Positions 25,758 to 35,499 of a stretch of 64,000 nt of DNA are shown here, in pieces. Each line of letters starts with the position of its first letter. Within the stretch, counting starts at the first letter, position 1. A program made the position numbers and the translations under genes. Under the pieces are notes generated by a model. The model was given only the letters and a program-made list of their open reading frames with translations. It made no database searches and was not told where the DNA came from. The stretch comes from a bacterium (GTDB lineage: Bacteria; Pseudomonadota; Gammaproteobacteria; Pseudomonadales; Moraxellaceae): the NCBI GenBank assembly GCA_029945725.1, contig JAQSDB010000008.1:510710-574709 (forward strand), read 5' to 3'.

Positions 25758-28373
25758 GTGCTCGAAGCCTACCGTCAACACGTTGCAGAACGCGCCGCCC
25801 TCGGCGTTCCCCCCAAAGCCCTCGATGAAAAGCAGGTTGCTTCCCTCGTCGAATTGCTGAAGAACCCGCCCAAGGGTGAAGAAGCGTTTCTCGTGGATCT
25901 GCTGGAAAACCGTGTGCCGGCCGGTGTCGACCCCGCCGCCTATGTGAAGGCCGCCTTTTTGGCCGCTGTCACCAAGGGTGAAGCCACTTCCCCGCTGGTG
26001 ACCAAGGCCCGCGCCGTTTACCTGCTCGGCACCATGCTGGGTGGCTACAACGTGGAACCGCTGGTAGCCCTGCTGACTGATGCTGAACTCAGTGCCGCTG
26101 CTGCCGAAGCGCTGAAGAAAACGCTGCTGGTGTTCGACTCTTTCCACGACGTGGAAGAACTGGCCAAGGGCGGCAACGCCAACGCCAAATCCGTACTGCA
26201 GAGCTGGGCCGATGCCGAATGGTTCACCAGCCGCCCGAACGTCCCGACCGAAATCAAGGTCACCGTGCTCAAGGTCACCGGCGAAACCAATACCGACGAT
26301 CTTTCTCCCGCCCAGGACGCCTGGAGCCGCCCCGATATTCCCCTGCATGCCAACGCCATGCTGAAGAATGCCCGCGACGGCATCGTCCCGGAAAAGCAGG
26401 GCGAAGTCGGCCCGCTCAAGCTGATCGAAGAACTGAAAGCCAAGGGCAATATCGTGGCCTATGTGGGCGACGTGGTCGGCACCGGCTCCAGCCGCAAGTC
26501 CGCCACCAACTCCGTGCTCTGGTTCACCGGCGACAACATTCCGCACATCCCCAACAAACGTGACGGCGGCGTGTGCATCGGCTCCAAGATCGCCCCGATT
26601 TTCTTCAACACCATGGAAGACGCCGGCGCCCTGCCCATCGAACTCGACGTGGCCCAGATGGGCATGGGCGATGAAATCGTCCTGCACATCAACCACGACA
26701 GCGCCGAAGTGACTGCCACCAAGAACGGTGTCGAGATCGCCAAAGCGCCGCTGAAAACGCCCGTGCTGCTCGACGAAGTGCGCGCCGGTGGCCGCATCAA
26801 CCTCATCATCGGTCGCGGCCTCACCACCAAGGCCCGTGAAGCACTCGGCCTGCCCGCGTCCACCCTGTTCCGTCTGCCCGTGCAGCCTGCCGACACCGGC
26901 AAGGGCTTCACCCAGGCCCAGAAGATGGTCGGTCGCGCCTGCGGTCTCGCCGAAGGCCAGGGCATCCGTCCGGGCACCTACTGCGAACCCAAGATGACCA
27001 CCGTGGGCTCACAGGACACCACCGGCCCGATGACGCGTGACGAACTGAAAGACCTCGCCTGCCTCGGCTTTTCTGCCGGCCTCGTGATGCAGTCCTTCTG
27101 CCACACCGCTGCTTATCCAAAGCCTGTTGATGTGAACACGCACCATACGCTGCCGGATTTCATCATGAACCGCGGCGGTGTTTCGCTGCGTCCCGGTGAC
27201 GGCATCATCCACTCCTGGCTGAACCGCATGCTGCTGCCCGACACCGTCGGCACCGGCGGCGATTCGCACACGCGCTTCCCGCTCGGCATTTCCTTCCCGG
27301 CCGGTTCCGGTCTGGTGGCGTTTGCTGCAGCCACGGGCGTGATGCCACTCGACATGCCGGAATCCGTGCTCGTGCGCTTCAAGGGCACCATGCAGCCCGG
27401 CATCACCCTGCGTGATCTCGTGCATGCCATTCCCTACGCAGCGATCCAGCGCGGTGAACTGACCATCGAGAAGAAGGGCAAGAAGAACGTGTTCAACGGC
27501 CGCATCCTCGAAATCGAAGGCCTTGAGCACCTCACCGCCGAACAGGCGTTTGAACTCTCCGATGCCTCGGCCGAGCGCTCTGCTGCCGGCTGTTCCATCA
27601 CGCTGAGCGAGAAGTCCGTTGCCGAATACCTCACCTCGAACATCACCATGCTGAAGTGGATGATCTCGCAGGGTTACGGCGATGCCCGCACCATCGGCCG
27701 CCGTGTGGAAGCCATGGAAGCCTGGCTCGCCAACCCGCAGCTGCTGCGTGCCGACAAGGACGCCGAATACGCCGCCGTGTACGAAATCGACCTGAACGAC
27801 ATCAAGGAACCGATTCTCTGCTGCCCGAACGATCCGGACGACGCCAAGCCGCTGTCGCAGGTTGCCGGTGTGAAGATTGATGAAGTGTTCATCGGTTCGT
27901 GCATGACCAACATTGGTCACTTCCGCGCCGCCGGCAAGCTGCTCGACAAGGTGGAAGGCGGTTCGCTCGCCACCCGCCTCTGGCTCGCCCCGCCCACGCG
28001 CATGGACGAGCACCAGCTGATGGAAGAAGGCTATTACAACATCTACGGCCGCGCCGGTGCCCGCACCGAAATGCCAGGCTGCTCGCTGTGCATGGGCAAC
28101 CAGGCCCGCGTTGCGCCGAACACCACCTGCGTTTCCACCTCCACGCGTAACTTCCCCAACCGTCTCGGTCAGGGTGCCGACGTGTACCTCGCTTCGGCCG
28201 AGCTCGCCTCTGTCGCCGCCGTGCTCGGCAGGCTGCCGACCGTCGAGGAATACATGGCCTACGCCAAACAGATCGACAGCATGTCTGCCGACATCTACCG
28301 CTACCTGAACTTCGACCGCATGACCGAGTACACCGATCAGGCAGGGAAGATCAATGTGGCACAGCTGGCTTGA
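25758..28373 (+). CDS. acnB: Bifunctional aconitate hydratase 2 / 2-methylisocitrate dehydratase (AcnB)
   Basis: 871 aa from a GTG start at 25758; the N terminus [37 protein letters not shown] aligns with E. coli AcnB residue 2 onward. The HEAT-like N-terminal domain, the swivel domain ([19 protein letters not shown]) and the catalytic core ([45 protein letters not shown]) are intact. The [4Fe-4S] cysteines are in [17 protein letters not shown] and [13 protein letters not shown]. It interconverts citrate and isocitrate in the TCA cycle. It has its own terminator. A diverged copy of its last codons recurs at 38542, next to a defence locus. Confidence 0.97.
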   Translation: MLEAYRQHVAERAALGVPPKALDEKQVASLVELLKNPPKGEEAFLVDLLENRVPAGVDPAAYVKAAFLAAVTKGEATSPLVTKARAVYLLGTMLGGYNVEPLVALLTDAELSAAAAEALKKTLLVFDSFHDVEELAKGGNANAKSVLQSWADAEWFTSRPNVPTEIKVTVLKVTGETNTDDLSPAQDAWSRPDIPLHANAMLKNARDGIVPEKQGEVGPLKLIEELKAKGNIVAYVGDVVGTGSSRKSATNSVLWFTGDNIPHIPNKRDGGVCIGSKIAPIFFNTMEDAGALPIELDVAQMGMGDEIVLHINHDSAEVTATKNGVEIAKAPLKTPVLLDEVRAGGRINLIIGRGLTTKAREALGLPASTLFRLPVQPADTGKGFTQAQKMVGRACGLAEGQGIRPGTYCEPKMTTVGSQDTTGPMTRDELKDLACLGFSAGLVMQSFCHTAAYPKPVDVNTHHTLPDFIMNRGGVSLRPGDGIIHSWLNRMLLPDTVGTGGDSHTRFPLGISFPAGSGLVAFAAATGVMPLDMPESVLVRFKGTMQPGITLRDLVHAIPYAAIQRGELTIEKKGKKNVFNGRILEIEGLEHLTAEQAFELSDASAERSAAGCSITLSEKSVAEYLTSNITMLKWMISQGYGDARTIGRRVEAMEAWLANPQLLRADKDAEYAAVYEIDLNDIKEPILCCPNDPDDAKPLSQVAGVKIDEVFIGSCMTNIGHFRAAGKLLDKVEGGSLATRLWLAPPTRMDEHQLMEEGYYNIYGRAGARTEMPGCSLCMGNQARVAPNTTCVSTSTRNFPNRLGQGADVYLASAELASVAAVLGRLPTVEEYMAYAKQIDSMSADIYRYLNFDRMTEYTDQAGKINVAQLA

Positions 28374-28392
28374 TGTTTAAGTTGCTGTAAAT

Positions 28393-28420
28393 AAAAAGCC
28401 CCGCGAATGCGGGGCTTTTT
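28393..28420. terminator. acnB terminator
   Basis: AAAAAGCCCCGC pairs with GCGGGGCTTTTT, loop GAAT. Symmetric, so it can also stop leftward transcription from the STAND gene that ends at 28518. Confidence 0.85.
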
Positions 28421-28517
28421 ATTTCAACTCGATCTTCTATTCTCTTTAACAACTCCTATCGACCCAAGTTGCGTCACTGGCCATTTCCAACCGCACAGAA
28501 AGCAAAGGACCTCAATT

Positions 28518-31500
28518 CTAATCATCAAGCCCTCCCCCACCACCAGCAAGTGTTGCTATCGCTTTTGAGACAGACCCTGAAGCATGATCCTCATCACAAA
28601 GCCTAACGGCATCAGACTCTGCGAGGTGGTTTATCTCATAGTATTGAGAGCCCGAATCATAGTGAAGCAGGCCTGCTGCGCATAAGCCCTCAAGAAATGC
28701 CTCATATCCAAGCTCACTTGTAATAGTAGAGGCCATTTTTATTCGATTCAGGCTACAAGGGCGAAATGTTAAACCCTGCCTCATTGCCTTCAATATTTGC
28801 CTAGTATCACTGCGTAGCCGCACCAACCTGTCGTCTCTTTTTGTATTTGCAGCACTAAACAATGATCTCATTGCATCATCAAATCGGCACGACTGATCAA
28901 AAATATCAGGAAGAATGCTGCTTTTATTATACCTAGATGAGCAGTTAAAAAATGAGCATGACCTAAAAGAAGTCTGCTCATTAAACTTGCAAGTGAAAAA
29001 TTTGGTGAAATTGGAAAACTCACTATTAATAACAACAAACCCTGATAGATCCATAACCGGAAAATCACCAAGAATATAAAGATTTTTAATTATCTTTCCT
29101 CCATGCAGAAAAGCCAAAACCTCTGCAACATCCTCCGGCTTATTTGCCAAACTAAAACCAAATGAAAATCTGTGCGCACAATAAATGGATTTTTTCACAT
29201 CAAAATCAAGACTAACTTTTGCCTCTTCCTTAAGGTGCACTATCAAAGCACGAATGTTCTCCTGCACGTTATCTGTATCACAGCCCTTATCCCTGAGACG
29301 CCTGATCACCACTCGCTCAATCCCCAGGCCACCTTCAAAATCACTACTATAAATTCTCTTCAACCTCTTAAAGTCGCTAATATTCAGAACCTTTTTGACA
29401 AGAGTCCGTTCAGCCGCATTTGCTAGAATTAGAGCAACAAACTCTTGATGAACAACGCTTACCCTATCTGATGCCCGATCAAATAAAAAACACTTTAGAT
29501 AGCCCTCTGGCAAAACTGTGCCTTGAGCCTGCGCCCCTCTCGACAGCATCGTATTAACATACATATCAAAATCCAACCTAGACATGCTATTTGCATACTC
29601 AATAACAACGCTCTCAAGAAGCTCCAGATAATCATCCGCCTTAATACCCAGTGATTGCTTTGAGATTTCCCGCTTTAATGTTCTCCACAACATATACTCA
29701 AAAGGATCATGAAGATTCAAAGAGGTTGGCTCCTCATTCAGGGCACTCTCATCACCATCCTCACCACTAAATATGACTTTTGCCACATATAGTAAATATG
29801 GATTTATGAATCCTTCCGGCCCTTTAATGCGCTCCATTATCTCCCTAATTTTATCAGCGACATTTTCTTCCTGCTTCCCCAAGTATTTATCTACGTCATC
29901 CCTATCAAATCCCTTGAGAAAAACAAAGTCAGCATTCTTAATTGAAAGCAGCCGATCAACCTCAACATCTCGTGAAGTACATATGACCTTACATGAATTT
30001 AGAATATTCCCCAGCCGCTCAATTGAGTCTACAAAGCTATCCAAGTTGAAGCTTCCACCACACATCGACTCGATTTCATCTATTCCATCAATAACCATAA
30101 CGATAGAGCCGCAACTGAGCGCCAACTCAAATCCTGCATCATCAATGAGAGAGGGCCCCGCTTGATGCCTAGCAATACTCTCCCTATAGAGATCAACTAC
30201 CGAGTTAATTTGCACATTTGATTCAGAAGCCATCAGATCGTGCTTAGTTACAACCAATAAGTGCCGGTCACTTCCCACCTCTGCATCAACTCTCTTTGCA
30301 ATATTGTTGCAGAGAGAAGTTTTACCCACCCCGCCTTGCCCCAAAATGAAACATATAGGCTTAAATTTCCCCTCCACCGCATCTGACTGTAAAAATTTCG
30401 TCGTATAGGTTCTTCCCGATACAGGGCTCTGTCCATCCTTATAAACCAACTGATCAATGTAGTCAGACCCAGACAAAACCTCGGGCTTTGGAAATCTCTG
30501 CGAAACTATCTTTTCAAAAATAAACCTCTTAATTGAGTTTACATAAACTTTTTGACATCCTCCTTCGATAAGATCCCGCTCATACGCCCCCCTTTGCTGA
30601 TCTGAAATAGCATCCCGAGAAATGACACAAACATCTAATTTCGCTGGAGGCTTCTTAAATTGCTTAAGAATCGTTCTTAATGCCTCAGGAATACTGTGAG
30701 ACTTGTATATGTAGGCCGAAGCCCATAATCCTTCCATTTGTGGATGATGGTGCACATCAAAACAGAGCCGAGATGAACGATAAGGATCACTTTTAAAAAT
30801 AGCCTCCTTAAACAACTCTTTACTAATATTTCTATAGTCATCCGAAGTATATTTATCACTTATGTCGATACTTTTCCCAAGATATTCTTGGAGCTCCTCA
30901 CCTGAATCACCCAAGTCAACAAAATAAGAAACAGCATTTTCTGCTGCAAGCTTCTGAAATTCATCGCCCTTGTTTACACCATCATCAGAAGAGCCCTTGA
31001 TTATCATCCAAGGAATTTTTATAGACTCAGACATCCTTGCAACCACATAAGATTCCATATCTGCAAACTTTGCGTCTGGGACAGCACGTTTTATGGAAGC
31101 CTTAAAGTCATCACTATTTACAACTTTTTCCCCACACGCATACCCCCCCATATGCAAGCCAAATTCTTTTTTATAAGCCGCATTAAATTTAGTTATTTTA
31201 CCCAAAAACCTAGAGTCCGCCTCCACAGACCGACTACGAAATTGGGCCTCATCGGGATTTACCTTTTGGAACTCATAGTCCGTAATGAATGTACTGACAC
31301 ATACATCGCCTACTTTCACATCCTCTTTTAGGCCGAAGCATATTCCTAGCTCTATGATTGAAATTGGCTCCAACTCTCCAACCACTTTCGGCAGCAAATT
31401 CGTTACTGAGTTCTTAGCCCGCCCCCCCATTTCTGGAACCTTGCACAGCGTCACAGGCTTTGAGCCCAAAACCCCCTCCTCAATAAGCGCTGCGCCGATA

Positions 31501-31601
31501 GTCTTTGGGTCCTTTGTAGGAACAAACTTAATTTTTACAGCTTTATATTCAGTGTCAGTAATAACCAAAATAAGAGGCTTTTTATGACTCACAATATTCA
31601 C
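28518..31601 (-). CDS. STAND/NACHT NTPase with N-terminal purine-nucleoside phosphorylase-like domain (putative anti-phage sensor)
   Basis: 1027 aa. Residues 9-230 read as a PNP/MTA-SAH nucleosidase-type fold: LILVITDTEYKAV, IIELGICFGLKEDVKVGDVCVS, KFADMESYVVARM (E183) and MIIKGSSDDGV (D206/D207), keeping the Glu and Asp that nucleosidases use. A NACHT-type NTPase follows: Walker A GQGGVGKT at 421-428, Walker B VMVIDGIDEI at 501-510, then ICTSRD as sensor. The C-terminal part has helical repeats, a stretch like pentapeptide repeats (LSGFVVINSEFSNFTKFFTCKF) and a terminal winged-helix-like segment. Effector-NACHT-sensor architecture is typical of bacterial NLR-like anti-phage proteins; the effector would deplete purine nucleosides or nucleotides. 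The gene is alone, AT-rich, with codon use unlike acnB, so probably acquired. Confidence 0.7.
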   Translation of the reverse strand: MNIVSHKKPLILVITDTEYKAVKIKFVPTKDPKTIGAALIEEGVLGSKPVTLCKVPEMGGRAKNSVTNLLPKVVGELEPISIIELGICFGLKEDVKVGDVCVSTFITDYEFQKVNPDEAQFRSRSVEADSRFLGKITKFNAAYKKEFGLHMGGYACGEKVVNSDDFKASIKRAVPDAKFADMESYVVARMSESIKIPWMIIKGSSDDGVNKGDEFQKLAAENAVSYFVDLGDSGEELQEYLGKSIDISDKYTSDDYRNISKELFKEAIFKSDPYRSSRLCFDVHHHPQMEGLWASAYIYKSHSIPEALRTILKQFKKPPAKLDVCVISRDAISDQQRGAYERDLIEGGCQKVYVNSIKRFIFEKIVSQRFPKPEVLSGSDYIDQLVYKDGQSPVSGRTYTTKFLQSDAVEGKFKPICFILGQGGVGKTSLCNNIAKRVDAEVGSDRHLLVVTKHDLMASESNVQINSVVDLYRESIARHQAGPSLIDDAGFELALSCGSIVMVIDGIDEIESMCGGSFNLDSFVDSIERLGNILNSCKVICTSRDVEVDRLLSIKNADFVFLKGFDRDDVDKYLGKQEENVADKIREIMERIKGPEGFINPYLLYVAKVIFSGEDGDESALNEEPTSLNLHDPFEYMLWRTLKREISKQSLGIKADDYLELLESVVIEYANSMSRLDFDMYVNTMLSRGAQAQGTVLPEGYLKCFLFDRASDRVSVVHQEFVALILANAAERTLVKKVLNISDFKRLKRIYSSDFEGGLGIERVVIRRLRDKGCDTDNVQENIRALIVHLKEEAKVSLDFDVKKSIYCAHRFSFGFSLANKPEDVAEVLAFLHGGKIIKNLYILGDFPVMDLSGFVVINSEFSNFTKFFTCKFNEQTSFRSCSFFNCSSRYNKSSILPDIFDQSCRFDDAMRSLFSAANTKRDDRLVRLRSDTRQILKAMRQGLTFRPCSLNRIKMASTITSELGYEAFLEGLCAAGLLHYDSGSQYYEINHLAESDAVRLCDEDHASGSVSKAIATLAGGGGGLDD

Positions 31602-31623
31602 CTTTTCCTTGATTAAGCACAGA

Positions 31624-31783
31624 TTGGGGTAAGGCTACGCCACACCAATATCTCTTTAATCCATCACAACCTTCATTTATTTCCACACACCGGATCATCG
31701 GCAGCGGAAACACCCTTTAATTCTGATCAAACCCAATGTGATACCGGATTTGAAAACGTTGGGTTGCGCTTCGCTTACCCCAA
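31624..31783. repeat. Segment bounded by TTGGGGTAAG/CTTACCCCAA inverted repeats
   Basis: TTGGGGTAAG at 31624-31633 is the exact complement of CTTACCCCAA at 31774-31783. The right copy is part of a hairpin (GTTGGGTTGCGC TTCGCTTACCCCAAC, 31759-31784) of the kind that recurs between genes in many gammaproteobacteria. The segment fills the gap between the STAND gene start and rlpA-like stop. It may be a miniature mobile sequence. No coding content is seen. Confidence 0.45.
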
Positions 31784-31792
31784 CCTACGCCG

Positions 31793-32218
31793 CTATTTAA
31801 TCACCTCAATCTCGACCTTGAGCATGCCTTTTGCCGTACTACCAATCGCATTGAATGCCGAGCTGGACAGATCGATGATGCGGCCACTGACAAACGGCCC
31901 CCTGTCATTGACTCTGACCACCACACTTTTGTCATTCTCTACATTGGTGACTTTCACCATCGCACCAAAGGGAATGGTTTTGTGGGCCGCCGTTTTCAAC
32001 TCCTGCTTGAAAGGCTCACCACTGGCCGTCTTCTTGCCCTGATGCTTAGCTCCGTAATACGAGGCCTGACCTTTTTCAGTAAAACCAACCCATTTCTTGG
32101 TCGCAGTGGGTGTCGTATTAGATGGTCGGCTAGCACAGCCCGCCATAAGCACAGACATCATCAGGATAATGAGCCCAAGTCCCGAGGCTCTTAGCCAAGC
32201 GCTTTGTCCTTGTGTCAT
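31793..32218 (-). CDS. rlpA: RlpA-like lipoprotein (double-psi beta-barrel)
   Basis: 141 aa from ATG at 32218. The signal ends in a lipobox (LMAGC). The single RlpA/DPBB domain is complete: KGQASYYGAKHQGKKTASGEPFKQELKTAAHKTIPFGAMVKVTNVENDKSVVVRVNDRGPFVSGRIIDLSSSAFNAIG, including the catalytic-type His and Asp (AAHKT, VNDRGPF). RlpA proteins are septal or outer-membrane lipoproteins; in Pseudomonas they cleave denuded peptidoglycan glycans. This short form lacks a SPOR domain, so septal targeting is not assured. It does not belong with the STAND gene by composition. Confidence 0.85.
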   Translation of the reverse strand: MTQGQSAWLRASGLGLIILMMSVLMAGCASRPSNTTPTATKKWVGFTEKGQASYYGAKHQGKKTASGEPFKQELKTAAHKTIPFGAMVKVTNVENDKSVVVRVNDRGPFVSGRIIDLSSSAFNAIGSTAKGMLKVEIEVIK

Positions 32219-32777
32219 CGCCACTCCAATCACTACTGGAAAACAGCAAGTACCATGACGTCGTTCGCCTTGGCTCAGAGCAATTAGCTCGATCATCGGA
32301 TACCAATAAAGGGGTCGGAGTTATTTTCACTAGATGCGAGAGCGCCTTGAAGGGCGACCAACCCTCAAGGAGCCGACAGCAGCAGAAGACCGATAAGGGA
32401 ATATCAACGCGAAACGCGCAAGAAAAGCAGCCTCACACTGGCCCCGCCACCATCCACCCGGGCATCCTGCCTTTATTGATACGCACCAGCATCCTTGCCA
32501 GTGCTTGTTGTTTTTATGCGGCACGCCCAACGGGCACTTTTATCAAGGCCGGGCACAGGCCTGGCCCCGATGCAGCACGCGCTCGAATGTAGCAGCCTTG
32601 TCCAGGCCAAGGAATGCGTACTTGCCGCAGGAAATGACCTGGCGTTTGATGGCTGCGCCATAAAGTGACCTGTCAGCGATCCGGCTCCGGGCAGCCGCTA
32701 CAGGCTGGACAGCGCCACGCCAGATACGCTGTACTGCCCTTCCCAATTCTTTTTTACCATCCAGACGGAGTCACGGC
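32219..32777. other. Long intergenic region with one copy of a dispersed repeat
   Basis: About 560 bp before the response-regulator gene. It holds a copy (about 32583-32615) of a sequence that recurs at 35147-35185. No domain-bearing frame was found. The base pattern is mixed, as in a scarred insertion region. Confidence 0.4.
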
Positions 32778-33848
32778 ATGTCGGAACAGACTGCAGACAG
32801 CAAGCCTCGCGTGCTGATGGTGGATGATTCAAAAGTCATCCGCATGGCGGCGAACAAAATCCTGGGCAAGGATTTCGAGGTCATTGTTGCCACCGACGGG
32901 GAGGATGGCTGGAAACAACTCCAGGCGGATCACAGCATTCACGTGGTGTTCACCGATCTGCTGATGCCGGTGCTGGATGGCCTGGGCCTGCTGGACCGCA
33001 TCCGCCACTCGGATGACCCGGGCATCCAGAGCATTCCCGTGATCATGGTCACGGGGGCCGACAACTCTGACGAGATTCGTGAAGAGGCACTGAAGCGCGG
33101 CGCCACCGATTTTCTGCCGAAACCGTTCAACTCCATCGACTTGCAGGCCCGCGCCCGCGCGCACTGCAACTACCAGCGTGAAGCCCTGGCGCTGAAGAAG
33201 CAGATCACGGTCGACGCACTCACGGGCTTCAGCAATCAGCCGTCTTTTCTTGAGCAACTCACCAAGGATCTGGCGTTTGCACGCCGTCACAGCCAGTCCG
33301 TGGCCATCCTGATTGCCGACATGGCCGACTACAAATCGTTCTTCATGCAGCATGGCAAACAGGCGGCGGATGCCGCCCTGAGCCATGCGGCTCGCCTGGT
33401 ACGCGACTGCATCCGCACCGAAGACACGCCCGGCCGCTACAGCTTCTCCACGCTGGCCATCAGCCTGCCGTCCACACCCAGTGAGGGCGCCATGACGCTG
33501 CAGGAGAAAGTTCAGCAGGCACTGCGCAACAATCCCTTGCAGGTAAACGGCCGCGCCCTTCCCTTGAAGTGGCGCTTCAGCGTGCACCTGCCCGGCATTA
33601 GCGCCAGCACCGATGCCCAGACCGAGGTTCAGGCCGCGATCAGCAAGCTGGGCCTGGAGGCTGTCGTGGCCGTCCACGCCACGGTCAAACCACCTGCAGC
33701 CTCCCTGGACAAGGCTCTTGCCCTGATTGCGCGCGGCCAGAGTGAACAGGTGGCGGCGCACCTTCCCCAGCTGCTGCAGGAACTCATTCCGCTGCTGCAA
33801 CTGGCCACACCGGAGCAACGCTGGGTCCTGCTCAAGCAGATCGGCTGA
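32778..33848 (+). CDS. Response regulator with degenerate GGDEF domain
   Basis: 356 aa. An N-terminal receiver domain (residues 10-130) has the acidic pair (VDDS), phosphoacceptor D60 (VVFTDLLMP), T92 and K115 (LPKPF). A GGDEF-like domain follows, starting DALTGFSNQPSFLEQL with AILIADMADYKSFFMQHGKQAADAAL. The active-site loop, RY(G)GDEF in active enzymes, is RYSFSTLAI, so diguanylate cyclase activity is not expected. The last 45 residues are helical (LALIARGQSEQVAAHLPQLLQELIPLLQL) and could be an output or dimerisation segment. The partner kinase is not in the neighbourhood. Confidence 0.8.
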   Translation: MSEQTADSKPRVLMVDDSKVIRMAANKILGKDFEVIVATDGEDGWKQLQADHSIHVVFTDLLMPVLDGLGLLDRIRHSDDPGIQSIPVIMVTGADNSDEIREEALKRGATDFLPKPFNSIDLQARARAHCNYQREALALKKQITVDALTGFSNQPSFLEQLTKDLAFARRHSQSVAILIADMADYKSFFMQHGKQAADAALSHAARLVRDCIRTEDTPGRYSFSTLAISLPSTPSEGAMTLQEKVQQALRNNPLQVNGRALPLKWRFSVHLPGISASTDAQTEVQAAISKLGLEAVVAVHATVKPPAASLDKALALIARGQSEQVAAHLPQLLQELIPLLQLATPEQRWVLLKQIG

Positions 33849-33867
33849 ATTCCGCCCGACATATTCC

Positions 33868-33931
33868 GTAGGAGCGGCTTCAGCCGCGAATAATGCCGGG
33901 GAAAATAAACGCGGCTGAGCCACTCCTGCGC
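33868..33931. repeat. REP-like inverted pair (GTAGGAGCGGCTTCAGCCGCG type)
   Basis: GTAGGAGCGGCTTCAGCCGC at 33868-33887 faces an imperfect complement CGCGGCTGAGCCACTCCTGC at 33911-33930. The first copy matches the widespread pseudomonad/xanthomonad REP sequence. It lies right after the response-regulator gene, a usual place for such elements. Confidence 0.7.
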
Positions 33932-34025
33932 ACCGAAAGAAGCCCCTTGGGAACAGAAACGGCGGAAAGCGTCAGCGTGCTTTTTGCTGCAAGCCGGCAC
34001 AAAACCGGAACCGCATGAACCAGAG

Positions 34026-34084
34026 ACTGCGCCGAACCGGAAAACGCCGGGATGTCCCGCGGGATTTCCTTCGGTCACACTGCG
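34026..34084. repeat. 59-bp direct repeat, left copy
   Basis: Begins ACTGCGCCGAACCGG and contains TGTCCCGCGGGATTTCCTTC and GGTCACACTGCG. An equally long and clearly related copy lies at 35269-35327 in the same orientation. The two bracket the PhzF-like gene. The most conserved part is TGTCCCGCGGGATT.CCTTCGG. Confidence 0.7.
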
Positions 34085-34149
34085 CTTGCCCAGCTTGCGG
34101 CTCATGCCTTTTTTATCGACGCATGATTTTCTGCCGCGCGCAGTGCTCA

Positions 34150-35052
34150 TTACGGATACAGCAACTCTCCCACACCCATCTTGATCACATGGCCGCCGAT
34201 GCGGCAGCGGACTTCGCGGCCGGGGCGCTTGTCGAACTCGGCGTGCAGGATGCTTTTGCGCGTGGCTTCGCTGCCGCGATCGATGGAGAAGGTGTGGGTG
34301 CCGGGCGTGGTGTCGGCTTGCTCGGCGAGGTAGGCGATGAATTCCGGCATCACGCTGCCAATGGGCGGCAGTGCGTCGCGGCCGAGATCCATGCTCAGCA
34401 GGCGGCCGTGGAATTGCGTTTGCCCGGTAATGCTGCCGGGCGCGAACAGGAAGACTTGCGCGGTATAGACCGAGCCGGCGAGATCGGCCCAGCGCTCGGC
34501 ATTGAAGCTGGCAGCGAGCACATGCTCGGGGCGGGTGAAGGGAATGATCAGCACGGGATGATCGACACTGATTACCATGGGCTTGTACTTGCTGAAGGAA
34601 ATATGGCGCTCCTCGGTATTGAGCGCGGCGGCCAGCCGCGGAATTTCCGGGGTGTAGCGATCAATGCTGGGGTTGAGCGTGCGCGAGAACTGGATGGCAC
34701 CGGGGCCGCTCTCTGCCTTGTCGATAAAACTCTCGATCACCTGCTTCTGCTGCGTGAAGGAAAAGGTGCGGTAGTCGCCCTCGTCCTTCGCCAGCCCTTT
34801 CTCGCTGGCCATCCAGGAAGCGGCAAGAATAGTGTGCGCACCAAAAAGACAGCGGCCGCGGCTGTTGTAAACGCTGGCCGGCTCTGCGGCGGCAGTATCG
34901 ATAAACACCGTTTCGGTTTGCTGGAATTCGCTGGCGATGGCCTGTTTGTTCGCTTCGGAAAGCGCCTGGCCGTTGAGCAGCACCACCGGAATCTGCACGC
35001 CCTGGAAAGGCGAATCGGCAAAAACATCCAGCAGGGAATAAGCGAGCGCCAT
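34150..35052 (-). CDS. PhzF-like isomerase/epimerase family protein (divergent)
   Basis: 300 aa from ATG at 35052, preceded by AAGGA at good spacing. The N terminus ALAYSLLDVFADSPFQGVQIPVVLLNG follows the PhzF pattern (Y-x-x-D-x-F-x-x-x-P-F-x-G-N-x-x-A-V-V), and GRCLFGAHTILAASWM matches the CGHATLATA-type motif. The C terminus RCRIGGHVIKMGVGELLYP matches the closing GG.V...G.G. strand. PhzF enzymes isomerise or hydrate small acids; the catalytic Glu of PhzF is not obvious here, so substrate and activity are unknown. The gene lies between 59-bp direct repeats, and a fragment of a paralogue occurs at 35838-35925. It looks like a mobile or recently duplicated unit. Confidence 0.6.
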   Translation of the reverse strand: MALAYSLLDVFADSPFQGVQIPVVLLNGQALSEANKQAIASEFQQTETVFIDTAAAEPASVYNSRGRCLFGAHTILAASWMASEKGLAKDEGDYRTFSFTQQKQVIESFIDKAESGPGAIQFSRTLNPSIDRYTPEIPRLAAALNTEERHISFSKYKPMVISVDHPVLIIPFTRPEHVLAASFNAERWADLAGSVYTAQVFLFAPGSITGQTQFHGRLLSMDLGRDALPPIGSVMPEFIAYLAEQADTTPGTHTFSIDRGSEATRKSILHAEFDKRPGREVRCRIGGHVIKMGVGELLYP

Positions 35053-35146
35053 GAGATCCATCCTTTGTTATCGGTGTTGTTCCGCAAAGCCGGTGCAGAT
35101 CAGCCAGGCACTATTGAAGTTGCCCTGCCCGGCCCGTAGCGACGCC

Positions 35147-35190
35147 CGAATGTAACAGCCATCCTCACGCCAAGGAATCCGTAAGGCCTG
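35147..35190. repeat. Dispersed intergenic repeat, copy B (other copies near 32583 and 48570)
   Basis: The phrase CGAATGTAACAGCC...GCCAAGGAATCCGTA here parallels CGAATGTAGCAGCC...GCCAAGGAATGCGTA at 32583-32624 with the same spacing. A shorter match, TGCCCGAATGTACCAGGCCAT, lies near 48568. All copies are in gene-free gaps. Confidence 0.5.
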
Positions 35191-35268
35191 GAACCTGGCA
35201 ACGCCGCACCCCAGTTTTTTCTGGCCCTATCAATAAATGTCGTTAAATTTTTTATCAGAAAAGGAAAC

Positions 35269-35327
35269 ACTGCGCTGAAGCGGGGAACGTTGGGGTGTCC
35301 CGCGGGATTCCCTTCGGTCACGCTGCG
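35269..35327. repeat. 59-bp direct repeat, right copy
   Basis: Begins ACTGCGCTGAAGCGG and contains TGTCCCGCGGGATTCCCTTC and GGTCACGCTGCG; same length and orientation as the copy at 34026-34084. Confidence 0.7.
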
Positions 35328-35499
35328 TGTACCAGACTATCCAGAGGGGCGATCACAGCAGGGCTCCAAAGCATATAGAAAATCAATGTTTCCTATAGGC
35401 GTCACACCCAAAAGGTAAAGCAAACTTAACTTCTCTATAGATGTCTTCTTGGCCGCGCCGGCAGGGCAAGGCTTAGCCGCAACCAGATATTGCTCCGGT

